From JBCAWW01 sp039024315 (GTDB lineage Bacteria > Bacteroidota > Bacteroidia > J057): a stretch of 43,498 nt of DNA. The notes under the pieces are model-generated. The model was not told the DNA's origin and did no database searches. It worked only from the letters and a program-made list of their open reading frames with translations. The position numbers and the translations under genes were made by a program. Positions 1 through 7,713 of this stretch are shown here, piece after piece (the stretch's first letter is position 1; each line of letters begins with the position of its first letter). The stretch lies in contig JBCCQN010000045.1 in NCBI GenBank assembly GCA_039024315.1, forward strand, positions 1 to 43,498, read 5' to 3'.

Positions 1-268
1 GGTTGCAGTATGGGCACCAGCCGCCGCGATACCAAGTCAGGATTACAGGACCATGTTGGAGCTGATCGGCCAGCCGAACGCTTTTACCCCTAGCATTGCT
101 GAGGCTAAAATCCGGTGCTTGGTCGCCTACTTGCTTGGCGTGGGTGAGCACACCTTGCCTGATCGCATCCGCGATGCCTTCATCATAAGCCTCTTTGGTG
201 CTATCGGGTGCTTTTTCGGCCCATTGTGCTTTGCGTGCGTCTAATATAGATTTTAAGCTTTCTGCCAT
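1..268 (-). CDS. Peroxiredoxin-like (AhpC/TSA-type) protein, N-terminal fragment cut by window edge
   Basis: The minus strand is open from an ATG at 268 to the left window edge (89 codons), so only the N-terminus is seen. An N-terminal helical stretch of about 45 residues leads into a thioredoxin-fold start, with GDQAPDFSLSNARGKSV at about 48-64. The fragment ends in WYRGGWCPYCN at 79-89, with cysteines at 85 and 88. The APDF plus GGWCPYC combination is typical of the peroxiredoxin-like family that reduces peroxides through a redox-active cysteine. No signal peptide is visible, so a cytoplasmic location is inferred. The catalytic domain lies mostly outside the window, so a thioredoxin-like oxidoreductase is the alternative. 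Confidence 0.8.
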   Translation of the reverse strand, partial: MAESLKSILDARKAQWAEKAPDSTKEAYDEGIADAIRQGVLTHAKQVGDQAPDFSLSNARGKSVRLADQLQHGPVILTWYRGGWCPYCN

Positions 269-353
269 GAGATGAGTTTTGAATTTGTTCAAAGCTAAGG
301 CATTTGTCGCTTGGATCAAGAGGCCATTTTTCCCGTCGGTGGGATGATTTTTC

Positions 354-1376
354 CTAATAGTAGGTGAGTTCGCGTTTGATGGTCTTGAGCAATTGGTCGT
401 CTAGGTATTCCCTTTGCTCAATCCAGTTGCCTGCCTCGTCGAAACGGTACTCATAGGTATATTCTTTTCCTGCTTTGCCGCGATGATTGGACAACTGAGA
501 AAACATGCCCGAAGTCTTAAATACCTTCCGCTCGATCAGTAGATTTTGCGCATTGTATTTGGCTTCAAAATGATCGCCCAATGTCCAAAGGGAATTGCGA
601 ACGGTTCGATCATCTGCACTGGTACTCACCAAGTTTCCTGCTTTATCGTACTGAAAACGAGTAGTGAGATTGATACAAGAATTACTCGGGAAACAAGCGT
701 CTAAATGGTGGCTGTTGATAATAAGTCCCGTTTGGGGATCCCGTTTATAAGTCGTGGTATAGGCATACATCCCTTGCATGCTTTCTCGGATCAGATGGCC
801 ATTGTCATCAAAAGTAAATTGATAGTTTTCGGTTTGACGGCGTTCGTAGAAGGTTTGAGGATGGGCGTAATTGTAGGCGACCTTCATCTTTGTATGTCCC
901 TCACTATATTGAATATGGGTGCGAAAATCTAGACTGGAATCACTTGCTGATGAGAAGCTGATTTCGTTTAGATAGCCCTGTTTGTCAAAGGTCTGAGTCA
1001 TCCAAAAGCCGTTCTGGTGCTTTTCATATTGGCTGACTTTTTGGAGTTGGCCGGCTTCGCCGAACGCATATTTACGGTATTTGAAATTGTAAGCGGTTTT
1101 GATACTGTCTCCTTGCATCCAGAATCGGAGTCTGCCTTGCTCATCAAACTGATAAAGCATATTGAAATAAGGCTCCGGCTCATTGCCGTCTGAGAAGGTC
1201 GAGATCTTCATGCTAGCAACTGCCGCTTTCAAATCCCAATCGCTCAGCACATAATGATGGTTTTGGGCTAAAATAGAGGCATGATAGCTTTCAAATTGGT
1301 CCAAACCTGAGTTTGGGAGATTAAGGGAGCCAAATTGACAAAGGGCAAAAAGAGAGAGTAGGAGAGTCACTTTCAT
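354..1376 (-). CDS. Secreted protein with YD/RHS-like repeats, unknown function
   Basis: A frame of 340 residues starting at ATG 1376; an upstream in-frame ATG at 1403 is less likely because the sequence from 1376 begins directly with a hydrophobic signal peptide (MKVTLLLSLFALCQFGS). The mature part contains several short units of the form Y/F-x-F/Y-D-x-x-G-x-L (YQFDEQGRL, FTFDDNGHL, FQYDKAGNL, YRFDEAGNW), spaced irregularly. These resemble the YD repeats of RHS and wall-associated proteins, but there are too few for a full RHS shell and no toxin tip is present. Many Bacteroidota encode such short secreted YD-like proteins of unknown role. A CGGC-TTC-GCCG-AACGC hairpin motif lies inside the gene at 1052-1067. 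Confidence 0.65.
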   Translation of the reverse strand: MKVTLLLSLFALCQFGSLNLPNSGLDQFESYHASILAQNHHYVLSDWDLKAAVASMKISTFSDGNEPEPYFNMLYQFDEQGRLRFWMQGDSIKTAYNFKYRKYAFGEAGQLQKVSQYEKHQNGFWMTQTFDKQGYLNEISFSSASDSSLDFRTHIQYSEGHTKMKVAYNYAHPQTFYERRQTENYQFTFDDNGHLIRESMQGMYAYTTTYKRDPQTGLIINSHHLDACFPSNSCINLTTRFQYDKAGNLVSTSADDRTVRNSLWTLGDHFEAKYNAQNLLIERKVFKTSGMFSQLSNHRGKAGKEYTYEYRFDEAGNWIEQREYLDDQLLKTIKRELTYY

Positions 1377-1469
1377 AAGTAGGTTGATCTGCCAATAGGA
1401 CAATCGAAAGCGGCAGATTCCACAATTTTCCTGTCAATGGGTTGGGGGTGCCAGCATGTATACGGACCC

Positions 1470-1501
1470 AAGCGTTCTGCGCTCCCGATAGCTATCGGGA
1501 G
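1470..1501 (-). repeat. AACGC hairpin element joined to a 20-nt perfect palindrome
   Basis: AAGCGTTCTGCG is followed by the palindrome CTCCCGATAGCTATCGGGAG (1482-1501). The whole 32 nt recurs exactly, in inverted orientation, at 22184-22215. It lies between the stop of the DUF2834 gene and the start of the YD-like protein, where it could act as a terminator for the former. Confidence 0.75.
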
Positions 1502-1512
1502 TAAAAAAAAAT

Positions 1513-1839
1513 CTAAGCTTCCAAAGCCTGCTCTCGCCAATACAAAAACAAAGGCAAAGCTCCGCCTAATCCCAACAACATAGTCGCCCCATACAAGTAG
1601 CCCATGCCCTTGATCCCGAGGCGTCGGCTCTCTCGCCACGACCAGACAAAAAAGACCAATAGTACCCATAACAAATCAATCATGAATATGCTCGAAATCC
1701 GCGTAGCAAACATGCCCTCGATGGTGGCTATGGGTTGGGCATACAGCAACCAATTAGCGGTTGCCAGAGACTCTTGAGCGACGAGGATATTGGGTAAAAT
1801 AAAGCCGATTATTGCGCTAATGAGATACAATCGTTTCAT
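1513..1839 (-). CDS. DUF2834 family integral membrane protein
   Basis: A 108-residue protein with three predicted membrane segments (about 3-21, 47-68 and 80-101) and the spacing usual for the DUF2834 family: a first helix ending IGFILPN, then an SSIFMIDLLWVLLVFFVWSWRE-like second helix with charged residues at its cytoplasmic end, and a final helix ending PLFLYWRE. The molecular function of the family is not known. It sits 53 bp downstream of a Crp/Fnr-type regulator on the same strand, so co-transcription is likely and the regulator may control it. Its length matches the family. Confidence 0.7.
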   Translation of the reverse strand: MKRLYLISAIIGFILPNILVAQESLATANWLLYAQPIATIEGMFATRISSIFMIDLLWVLLVFFVWSWRESRRLGIKGMGYLYGATMLLGLGGALPLFLYWREQALEA

Positions 1840-1892
1840 CCTTTTGTTTTCTGCAAACTCTGCTTTTGTGCAGCCTTTTGCATTGACTTTGG

Positions 1893-2471
1893 TTATGATT
1901 TACGACCTGCGTGCCGCTTTTTGATACGACTAAGAGACTCTGGCTTGACGCCGATATAAGAGGCGAGATAATGTTGTGGCAGGCGTTGAAAAAGAGAAGG
2001 TTGAGTATCCATGAGATGATAGTAGCGCTCCTCTGGATTCAGGCTCAGCAGATTGGCGATAATGTGCTGCTTGGCGATTAGTTCCTCTTCCATGGCGAGT
2101 CTGGCGATGACCTCAAACTTAGAGGATGCTGCCAGTAGGGTAGCCGCGGCTTTTTGGTTGATCTCTATGAGTATGCTCGGCTCCATTACTTGCAAATTGA
2201 GCTGGGCGGGCGTTTGACGGACAAAGCTTTCATAAGCCGAAATAAAGCTGCCCGCATCATAAAAATAAGCGCTCACCTCCCGCTCTTCTCGCAAATAATA
2301 GAGTCTCACCAGCCCACTAATGTTGTAGTAAAAGGCCCGCGAAACGGCTCCTGCTCGTAGCAGATGCGTCCCCTTTGCCAGTTGTAAGGTGCGACAATGC
2401 TTAGCCACGAGTGCTTTTTCCTGCTCTTGGAGCGGAACGCTAGTGTCTAGATATGCGAGGAAGGCATCCAT
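1893..2471 (-). CDS. Crp/Fnr family transcriptional regulator
   Basis: A protein of 192 residues with an N-terminal cyclic-nucleotide-binding-like beta-roll (about 20-115, including GTHLLRAGAVSRAFYYNISG) and a short C-terminal DNA-binding region ending in SLSRIKKR. This is the shortened Bacteroidota form in which the helix-turn-helix is carried by the sequence around HYLASYIGVKPESLSRI. No cysteine cluster for an iron-sulfur centre is visible, so direct oxygen sensing is not suggested. It is the first gene of a likely two-gene unit with the DUF2834 protein. A hairpin-AACGC motif with a 6-bp stem (2421-2440) lies within its 5' coding part. Two paralogues occur at 18215 and 23139. The effector is unknown. 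Confidence 0.9.
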   Translation of the reverse strand: MDAFLAYLDTSVPLQEQEKALVAKHCRTLQLAKGTHLLRAGAVSRAFYYNISGLVRLYYLREEREVSAYFYDAGSFISAYESFVRQTPAQLNLQVMEPSILIEINQKAAATLLAASSKFEVIARLAMEEELIAKQHIIANLLSLNPEERYYHLMDTQPSLFQRLPQHYLASYIGVKPESLSRIKKRHAGRKS

Positions 2472-2554
2472 CTGTGGGGCAAAAATAAGCAGAAAGCCTT
2501 TAATGCCGGCTTGTTATCGCTGTGGGGCTATGACTGGCGCCAGCTTTGCTGAAT

Positions 2555-3015
2555 AGGGGAATCCTTGTTGTGATGGCACGACCTACGATACTTATGGTAA
2601 GGTCGCCAAAGAAATGACTGAATTGTCGGAATCCTTGTTATGATGGAACTACCTACGTGCCCCAGTTGAATTGATTGGAGATACTTTGACGAAAATGTCG
2701 GAATCCTTGTTATGATGGAACTACATAGGTGACCAGGCGAGTGGACTCTGGGATTAATTTTTCAGACGTCGGAATCCTTGTTGTAATGGAACTACCTACG
2801 ATACAAGTTGTTTCGTTTATCTAAAACAATAACTAATCCCAGTCGGAATCCTTGTTGTGATGGAACTACCTACGTGACGTGAGCGCAGACACCTGATATC
2901 ATCCAAAGTATTTGCCGAGTCGGAATCCTTGTTACGATGGAACTACCTACGTGACTCAATATTCACTAGCTTTCATGGGTTCCGTAAATGTGTCGGAATC
3001 CTTGTTGTGATGGAA
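2555..3015 (-). CRISPR. CRISPR array, leader-distal segment (6 full repeats and 1 truncated)
   Basis: 37-nt repeats start at 2555, 2625, 2697, 2768, 2842 and 2919, and a truncated one at 2992 keeps only its first 24 nt. Spacers are 33-40 nt. The plus-strand repeat begins GTCGGAATCCTTGTTGTGAT and ends CTACCTACGATAC, but here most 3' ends are variants (CGTGAC, CGTGCC, AGGTGAC) and the first repeat is degenerate at its 5' end. Decay on this side, and perfect repeats on the right side of the other segment, place the leader to the right and the transcript on the minus strand. In that direction the repeat ends ATTCCGAC, resembling the usual ATTGAAAC-type 8-nt crRNA handle. No cas gene lies in the window. 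Confidence 0.95.
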
Positions 3016-3124
3016 GCATTGTGTTCTTCCTTCAGGGGAGCTCTTTCAGTATTTCAATGAACTTGTGGTAGTATATGGTTCAAAAGCCATGCTGGATGTA
3101 TCTTTTCTACTTAGCGGATCTATC

Positions 3125-3481
3125 TCATTGCTGCATTTTCCTAATTCGGATTTTGTCAACTCCAATTACCGAAAAAGCGTCGCGAAACTTCTCGCTGTGT
3201 TGTAAAATGATTTGAGAAACATATTTTCCCTTTTCTTTACTTTCTAGCCCACTTAGTCTGATAAGTATAATCCCTCGATTTATCATTTTCAAGCGATAGA
3301 CCAACTCCCCAAAATCCTTGTCTTCGGTGATAAGGATCGCATTTTCTGTATTGGCTAATTCCAAAACCGCTACGTCATCTATCCCCTTAGCTACTTCTCT
3401 TACATAGAGGACCTCTATCGCTTTCTCTCTCAAGATAGATACCAAAACCCCATCCACATTTTCATCAGCCAAAAACTTCAT
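3125..3481 (-). CDS. DUF5615 PIN-like nuclease, putative toxin of a DUF433/DUF5615 pair
   Basis: A 118-residue protein beginning MKFLADENVDGVLV, the usual start of DUF5615 proteins, a PIN-like fold related to Mut7-C. Acidic residues D6 and E7, and those in ITEDKDFGEL at about 64-73, are at the positions expected for a metal-dependent ribonuclease site. The LIRLSGLES-like strand also fits. It follows the DUF433 gene with a 12-bp gap, the standard antitoxin-then-toxin order of this VapBC-like module. Both genes lie inside the CRISPR array and on the strand predicted for pre-crRNA transcription. That it is an RNase toxin is inferred from family relationships and gene order. Confidence 0.85.
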   Translation of the reverse strand: MKFLADENVDGVLVSILREKAIEVLYVREVAKGIDDVAVLELANTENAILITEDKDFGELVYRLKMINRGIILIRLSGLESKEKGKYVSQIILQHSEKFRDAFSVIGVDKIRIRKMQQ

Positions 3482-3493
3482 ATAGTATTTCTC

Positions 3494-3724
3494 TTATGAA
3501 GCTTTGGGCAGTATAATTTCGTTTCTCACTGATTCTGCGGCAAAAGCAAGACAAGCAAAGACGGCCGTTTCTTCAAGATCGGGATAAGCTTGTAGCAATT
3601 GCTTCATGGACTCCCCCAATGATAGCTTTTCAAGGATCAGCTCCACTGGGATCCGAGTCCCTTTGATCACGGGCTTGCCAAACATAACCCTAGGGTTTGA
3701 TTCGATATGATTATGCCAGTTCAT
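3494..3724 (-). CDS. DUF433 protein, putative VapB-like antitoxin
   Basis: About 76 residues from ATG 3724 (MNWHNHIESNP...); an in-frame ATG at 3739 would add five residues, but family members usually begin MNWxxHI. The core GKPVIKGTRIPVELILEKL followed by a helix-turn-helix-like segment (SMKQLLQAYPDLEETAVFACLAFAA) is diagnostic of DUF433, a DNA-binding antitoxin-type family. It precedes the DUF5615 gene by 12 bp and should be co-transcribed with it, repressing the operon and neutralising the partner (known for the general class, inferred here). The promoter should lie in 3725-3835, between this gene and the degenerate repeat at 3836. Confidence 0.85.
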   Translation of the reverse strand: MNWHNHIESNPRVMFGKPVIKGTRIPVELILEKLSLGESMKQLLQAYPDLEETAVFACLAFAAESVRNEIILPKAS

Positions 3725-3835
3725 AGGTTCTTCAAGCAATTTCTAACTTCCTTCTCCAATATACTCATTTATTGGCTTTTCTCGTCCTAGGATCTGTTGG
3801 CTAATAGGAGCGTAGCCTTATCCTGTAAGTGAGGG

Positions 3836-5318
3836 GTAAAAATCCTTGTTGTGATGGAAGTGTCTACTTGACTTACATCTTGAAAAAAATCATCGATGCC
3901 CTCCTAAAGTCGGAATCCTTGTTGTGGTGGAACTACCCACGTGACGATGCTTGTAGAACCAACTATAGCTTCTCAATACATGTCGGAATCCTTGTTATGA
4001 TGGAACTACCTACGATACGAATATAACCTTGTACGATCTTATCTCTTTTCCTGGTCGGAATCCTTGTTGTGATGGAACTACCTACGATACCACTAACCTC
4101 CAACTCGGTACCGCCGAAAATTGGAGGTCGGAATCCTTGTTGTGATGGAACTACCTACGATACTTTCGATATGAAAACTTTCTTTGTAAAAAAACCACTG
4201 TCGGAATCCTTGTTATGATGGAACTACCTACGCGACCTGATCATCTTCGCTGTTCTGCATAGTCTTGATGTGTCGGAATCCTTGTTGTGATGGCACGACC
4301 TACGATACAGCGATCAGCTTACCGATTACTCACCATTGCACTGTCGGAATCCTTGTTATGATGGAACTACCCACGTGACGATGTTTGTAGAACCAACTAT
4401 AGCTTCTCAATACATGTCGGAATCCTTGTTGTGATGGCACGACCTACGATACAAAACAATTCCAGAAGCAAGGAAGCCAATTCCTGGTCGGAATCCTTGT
4501 TGTGATGGCACGACCTACGATACCAACGTTCCAGCAACGTGTCAGAAAAATGAAAAACAGTCGGAATCCTTGTTGTGATGGCACGACCTACGATACTCAA
4601 GGGCTTGGCTGATACCATATACTATGTGCCAGTCGGAATCCTTGTTGTGATGGCACGACCTACGATACAAGAACGTCGGAGCAGGTAGTAGTTACAACTA
4701 GGTCGTCGGAATCCTTGTTGTGATGGCACGACCTAGGATACCTTCACCTGTGGTCAGTCCGCCAGTTTTTCTGCAGTCGGAATCCTTGTTGTGATGGAAC
4801 TACCTACGATACCTGGTGATGACTATGATGATATCATGGATAGGTAGTCGGAATCCTTGTTGTGATGGAACTACCTACGATACTAGTTTGATTGCAAGTG
4901 ATCAGAGCTTTTTATGGCTGTCGGAATCCTTGTTGTGATGGAACTACCTACGATACATGATGGAATCCAGGGTACCGGTGAAGCAATAGTAGGTCGGAAT
5001 CCTTGTTGTGATGGAACTACCTACGATACATGAATTTTCTACGACAGGGAATGTTTTCTGTCCGGTCGGAATCCTTGTTGTGATGGAACTACCTACGATA
5101 CCACTATGCCCTAAGTACTGGTAAAACTGACGTTACCGGTCGGAATCCTTGTTGTGATGGAACTACCTACGATACATTCTGCATGGCATCACTCTCCAGA
5201 CTAACCTGGTCGGAATCCTTGTTGTGATGGAACTACCTACGATACCAATTCAAAACGTCAACGGCGAAACCGTTGCATCTGGTCGGAATCCTTGTTGTGA
5301 TGGAACTACCTACGATAC
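3836..5318 (-). CRISPR. CRISPR array, leader-proximal segment (21 repeats)
   Basis: 37-nt repeats start at 3836 (degenerate), 3909, 3982, 4054, 4127, 4200, 4272, 4343, 4416, 4487, 4560, 4632, 4705, 4776, 4847, 4920, 4993, 5065, 5139, 5209 and 5282. Spacers are 33-37 nt. The eight repeats nearest the right end (from 4776) are identical to consensus, as expected beside a leader. Repeats at 4272 and 4416-4705 share the variant GGCACGACC instead of GGAACTACC. The spacer at 3946-3981 recurs at 4380-4415 with one mismatch, each preceded by a repeat ending CCCACGTGAC. The right end adjoins a leader-like region. There are no cas genes nearby, so interference would depend on proteins encoded elsewhere. 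Confidence 0.97.
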
Positions 5319-5500
5319 CCGTTCGCTAATTAGTTGTTTGATATTCAGGTGGTTACAAACCATTTTCGCTGCTAGAATGCTCATTTTGACCCTCAAAAAG
5401 GGCCGTTTTTCCTACGAATTAGTGGAATTTCCACTAATTTTGAATGCTTGTTCAATATTTCAATAAGCGATGGCTAATGATCGCTTATTGGACCCTTAGA
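5319..5500 (-). promoter_or_regulatory. Probable CRISPR leader with two palindromes
   Basis: A non-coding stretch flanking the perfect-repeat end of the array. It contains a 23-nt near-perfect palindrome at 5417-5439 (AATTAGTGGAA, T, then TTCCACTAATT) and an 11-bp stem with 8-nt loop at 5461-5490 (CAATAAGCGAT paired with ATCGCTTATTG). Its position, AT-rich patches and the identity of adjacent repeats support a leader reading leftwards into the array. The palindromes could bind integration factors or end transcription entering from the right. Confidence 0.55.
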
Positions 5501-5557
5501 TGCTTCAATTTATCCTTCTGTCCTGCAAAATACAAATGCTGCAAGAGCATTGTTTTA

Positions 5558-5690
5558 AGTACCGAGTAGCCAGTATCCCGAAAGCTTTCGGGAGGATTCA
5601 GTAGCGAGTACAAAGGTTCTGCTGCACTAGGTAGCCCCATTTTCCTAGGTCCTAATACTGGATACGATTGTCTAAGTACTTAAAAGGTAT
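5558..5690. repeat. Dispersed intergenic repeat (TTAATACTGGATACGATTG family) with palindrome
   Basis: Contains CCTAATACTGGATACGATTG and TCTAAGTACTTA, shared with copies near 14822, 36091 and others. It also contains the 18-nt palindrome TCCCGAAAGCTTTCGGGA (5576-5593), found in the copies at 14918 and 23985. No open frame fits it. Confidence 0.65.
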
Positions 5691-5736
5691 TTTTCAATTG
5701 TCTTCTTATGGGTATTTTGTGCTGCACCCCTCCTGT

Positions 5737-6738
5737 TCAAAAATAAGCCGCCACACTTTCCTTCCCGCTTGCTACCAAGGTACTCACTTGCTGCTCCGAC
5801 AAGCGCTTGATCTTGGGGCCGATATCCTTGCAAGATACCAAGATCGTACGCTCCCAATCCTCGGGCTGCATCTGGGCCCGATTGAGGTTTTCGAGCGCAA
5901 ATACATAAAAGGCTTCGATATAAGAGCGAAAGCTATCTATCTCACGCGGGCTGAGCCCTTGTTGTTGATGATCATACTCGATTTGCTCATCATCGTCGAT
6001 CTTGATGCCGAGCGTCTCTGGATTGGGGATGCGTTGGACTTGGCCGTCTGCGACGAACGTACTGTCAAATATTTGGATAGGATAATTGCCGATAATGCCG
6101 CCATCGACGATAATGTCTAAGGCCTTGCCCTCCTGTGGCCTGTCGTAGAGATTGCCCGCCTCGTCGATAAAGATCGCTTCAAAATAAAGCGGAATCGAAA
6201 GCGAAATGCGGACGGCATCCTTGATCTTCATATTGGGATATTGCTCCCGCGAAAAGACCATCATCCTCTGTTGGGTCAGATTGGTGCCCACCGTATAGAG
6301 ATCTTTGCCCCGCCATGCGTAAAGTTCGGCAAAGCTCAGGTCTGCATTGCCGCTTTTGGCTTCGATCAATCTCCCCAGCCAGCGTACAAATTTGTCCCCT
6401 TTGTACCAGCCGTAGCGATTTTTCATGCGTCGCATACCGCCAAAACCCAAGAAGTTGCCGTCGTTGAACTTTTGAAACTCAGTCTCTTGCAGTATGTCTC
6501 GGATTTCTTTGGCATCGTAACCGAGCGCTAGGGCCATTGCGATGACCGCCCCGGCAGAGGTGCCGCCATACTTTTCGATACCTTGCAGCACACCGGCCTC
6601 TTCTAAGCCTTCGACTGCGCCTGTATAGGCAATGCCGCGGATACCAGCGCCTTCAAAGACCAGATTTTTGTATGGGGTATTTTGACTAAAGCTAAACTGA
6701 AAAAAGCATAAAAATGCAATTAGAAAGAGGGTTCTCAT
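5737..6738 (-). CDS. Patatin-like phospholipase (secreted)
   Basis: 333 residues from ATG 6738, chosen because it opens directly with a Sec signal peptide (MRTLFLIAFLCFFQFSFSQ); an upstream ATG at 6774 lacks this. The patatin catalytic elements are present: oxyanion-hole GAGIRG at 30-35, nucleophile elbow GTSAG at 59-63 (Ser61) and the DGG of the catalytic dyad with Asp212. The family hydrolyses acyl esters of phospholipids and lipids. The signal peptide suggests export to the periplasm or beyond. A similar fold occurs in bacterial effectors, but no secretion tail or partner gene is visible. It is followed by non-coding DNA leading to the CRISPR leader. Confidence 0.92.
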   Translation of the reverse strand: MRTLFLIAFLCFFQFSFSQNTPYKNLVFEGAGIRGIAYTGAVEGLEEAGVLQGIEKYGGTSAGAVIAMALALGYDAKEIRDILQETEFQKFNDGNFLGFGGMRRMKNRYGWYKGDKFVRWLGRLIEAKSGNADLSFAELYAWRGKDLYTVGTNLTQQRMMVFSREQYPNMKIKDAVRISLSIPLYFEAIFIDEAGNLYDRPQEGKALDIIVDGGIIGNYPIQIFDSTFVADGQVQRIPNPETLGIKIDDDEQIEYDHQQQGLSPREIDSFRSYIEAFYVFALENLNRAQMQPEDWERTILVSCKDIGPKIKRLSEQQVSTLVASGKESVAAYF

Positions 6739-6791
6739 GAAAAGGTGCGAGATGCGGATAAGTGCTACTGCCATTACGCAAAAATAAGTAA

Positions 6792-7526
6792 TCAGGTTGT
6801 AGCAGGCTCACTTAATTTCTCCGCCCCTTGACGATCCCAAAGTTTGAAGATCACCACCCAAGCCGCAATACAAATCCCTACCAAAATCAAGCGCTCATTT
6901 AAGGGCATATATTTTTGCAAAAAGGCGCTAAAAAAGGCGATGTTACCCATGGCATGAAAGGAAGCACAAATCAACAGGGACTTCTTCTGATCTGCCAAAC
7001 GCCCGATGCCCAGGGCGGCAAAAGCTAATAAACTAGCTAATAGCAAAGAGTTCCAGGAAATGCTAGTCTCCCAATGCCATACATACCAGACAATCCCGAT
7101 CAAGATATACTTAAGCCATTCTCGCTTACTGGGGAGCGCATCTTGGAGATAACCCCGCCAACCATATTCTTCCAATAAAGTATAAACGAGCAGGAGACCG
7201 CCCATAAAGAGCCCAAAGAGATTTTCTTGAACGCCATAATCGTTGTTTACCCCAAAGGCTACGAGCAATCCCACGGGTAAAATGGCGATCATTACACTCC
7301 ACTTAGCACTATGACCAAAAAAGCTAGGCGGGGCTGGAGAGGGATCCGTTCTGCGCAGCAGTAAGCTACCCAAAAACATACCCAAAGGCGGTAGCCAAGC
7401 CAACAATAGCGCCCAATGACCCCAACCTAAGTCAAAGACAAAGTTCAGAGGACGCTCGACCAAGAAGACGTATGACCAAGCGAGAGAAATGATCAAAAAG
7501 AGGCTGATAGGGAGAATACGTTTCAT
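6792..7526 (-). CDS. CPBP family intramembrane metalloprotease
   Basis: 244 residues with about seven hydrophobic segments. The three CPBP (CAAX protease/bacteriocin-processing) motifs are intact: EEYGWRGYLQ with E119, E120 and R124; VWYVWHWE with H151; and ASFHAMGN with H191 and N195. The family includes Rce1-like prenyl proteases and bacteriocin self-immunity or maturation proteins; the substrate is unknown here. Upstream (7566-7676) lies a decayed copy of its N-terminal region. An AACG-type hairpin variant (7348-7361) lies within the coding sequence. Confidence 0.9.
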   Translation of the reverse strand: MKRILPISLFLIISLAWSYVFLVERPLNFVFDLGWGHWALLLAWLPPLGMFLGSLLLRRTDPSPAPPSFFGHSAKWSVMIAILPVGLLVAFGVNNDYGVQENLFGLFMGGLLLVYTLLEEYGWRGYLQDALPSKREWLKYILIGIVWYVWHWETSISWNSLLLASLLAFAALGIGRLADQKKSLLICASFHAMGNIAFFSAFLQKYMPLNERLILVGICIAAWVVIFKLWDRQGAEKLSEPATT

Positions 7527-7565
7527 TTTTGTAGGATTGATGATGTGAATAATGAGGACGAATCA

Positions 7566-7676
7566 TTACAGTTGAGAGAGCAATTCCCAAAGCTGGATGA
7601 GCTCTTGGCTGCGTTGGACAAACTGGCCCAATGACCAAGCGAGGGAAAAAGTCAGGTATAAGCTGGTAGGGAGCAT
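7566..7676 (-). pseudogene. Remnant of the 5' end of a second CPBP protease gene
   Basis: A 36-codon minus-strand frame reads MLPTSLYLTFSLAWSLGQFV before diverging. It matches the start of the adjacent CPBP protein (ILPISLFLIISLAWSYVFLV), and the DNA also aligns (TGACCAAGCGAG, and AAGCTGGTAGGGAG against AGGCTGATAGGGAG). The frame stops soon after and no later CPBP motif follows, so this looks like a truncated duplicate. Confidence 0.55.
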
Positions 7677-7713
7677 AAACATGAGAGTAGAATTATGGAT
7701 TGAAGGGTAAGGC

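Noticed and set aside
67..81. CGGC-CA-GCCG-AACGC as a hairpin motif
   Set aside because: The 2-nt loop is too short for a normal 4-bp hairpin, so it is not counted among the strict cases.
53..244. A 63-codon plus-strand frame at the left edge
   Set aside because: It is antisense to the peroxiredoxin-like fragment, which shows clear family motifs on the other strand.
3829..5466. Open frames on both strands through the CRISPR repeats, for example 3829-4026, 4397-4618 and 5224-5466
   Set aside because: They are made of repeat and spacer sequence, have no family features, and arise from the repeated 37-nt unit.
5668..6120. A 150-codon plus-strand frame
   Set aside because: Antisense to the patatin gene, whose catalytic motifs fix the coding strand.
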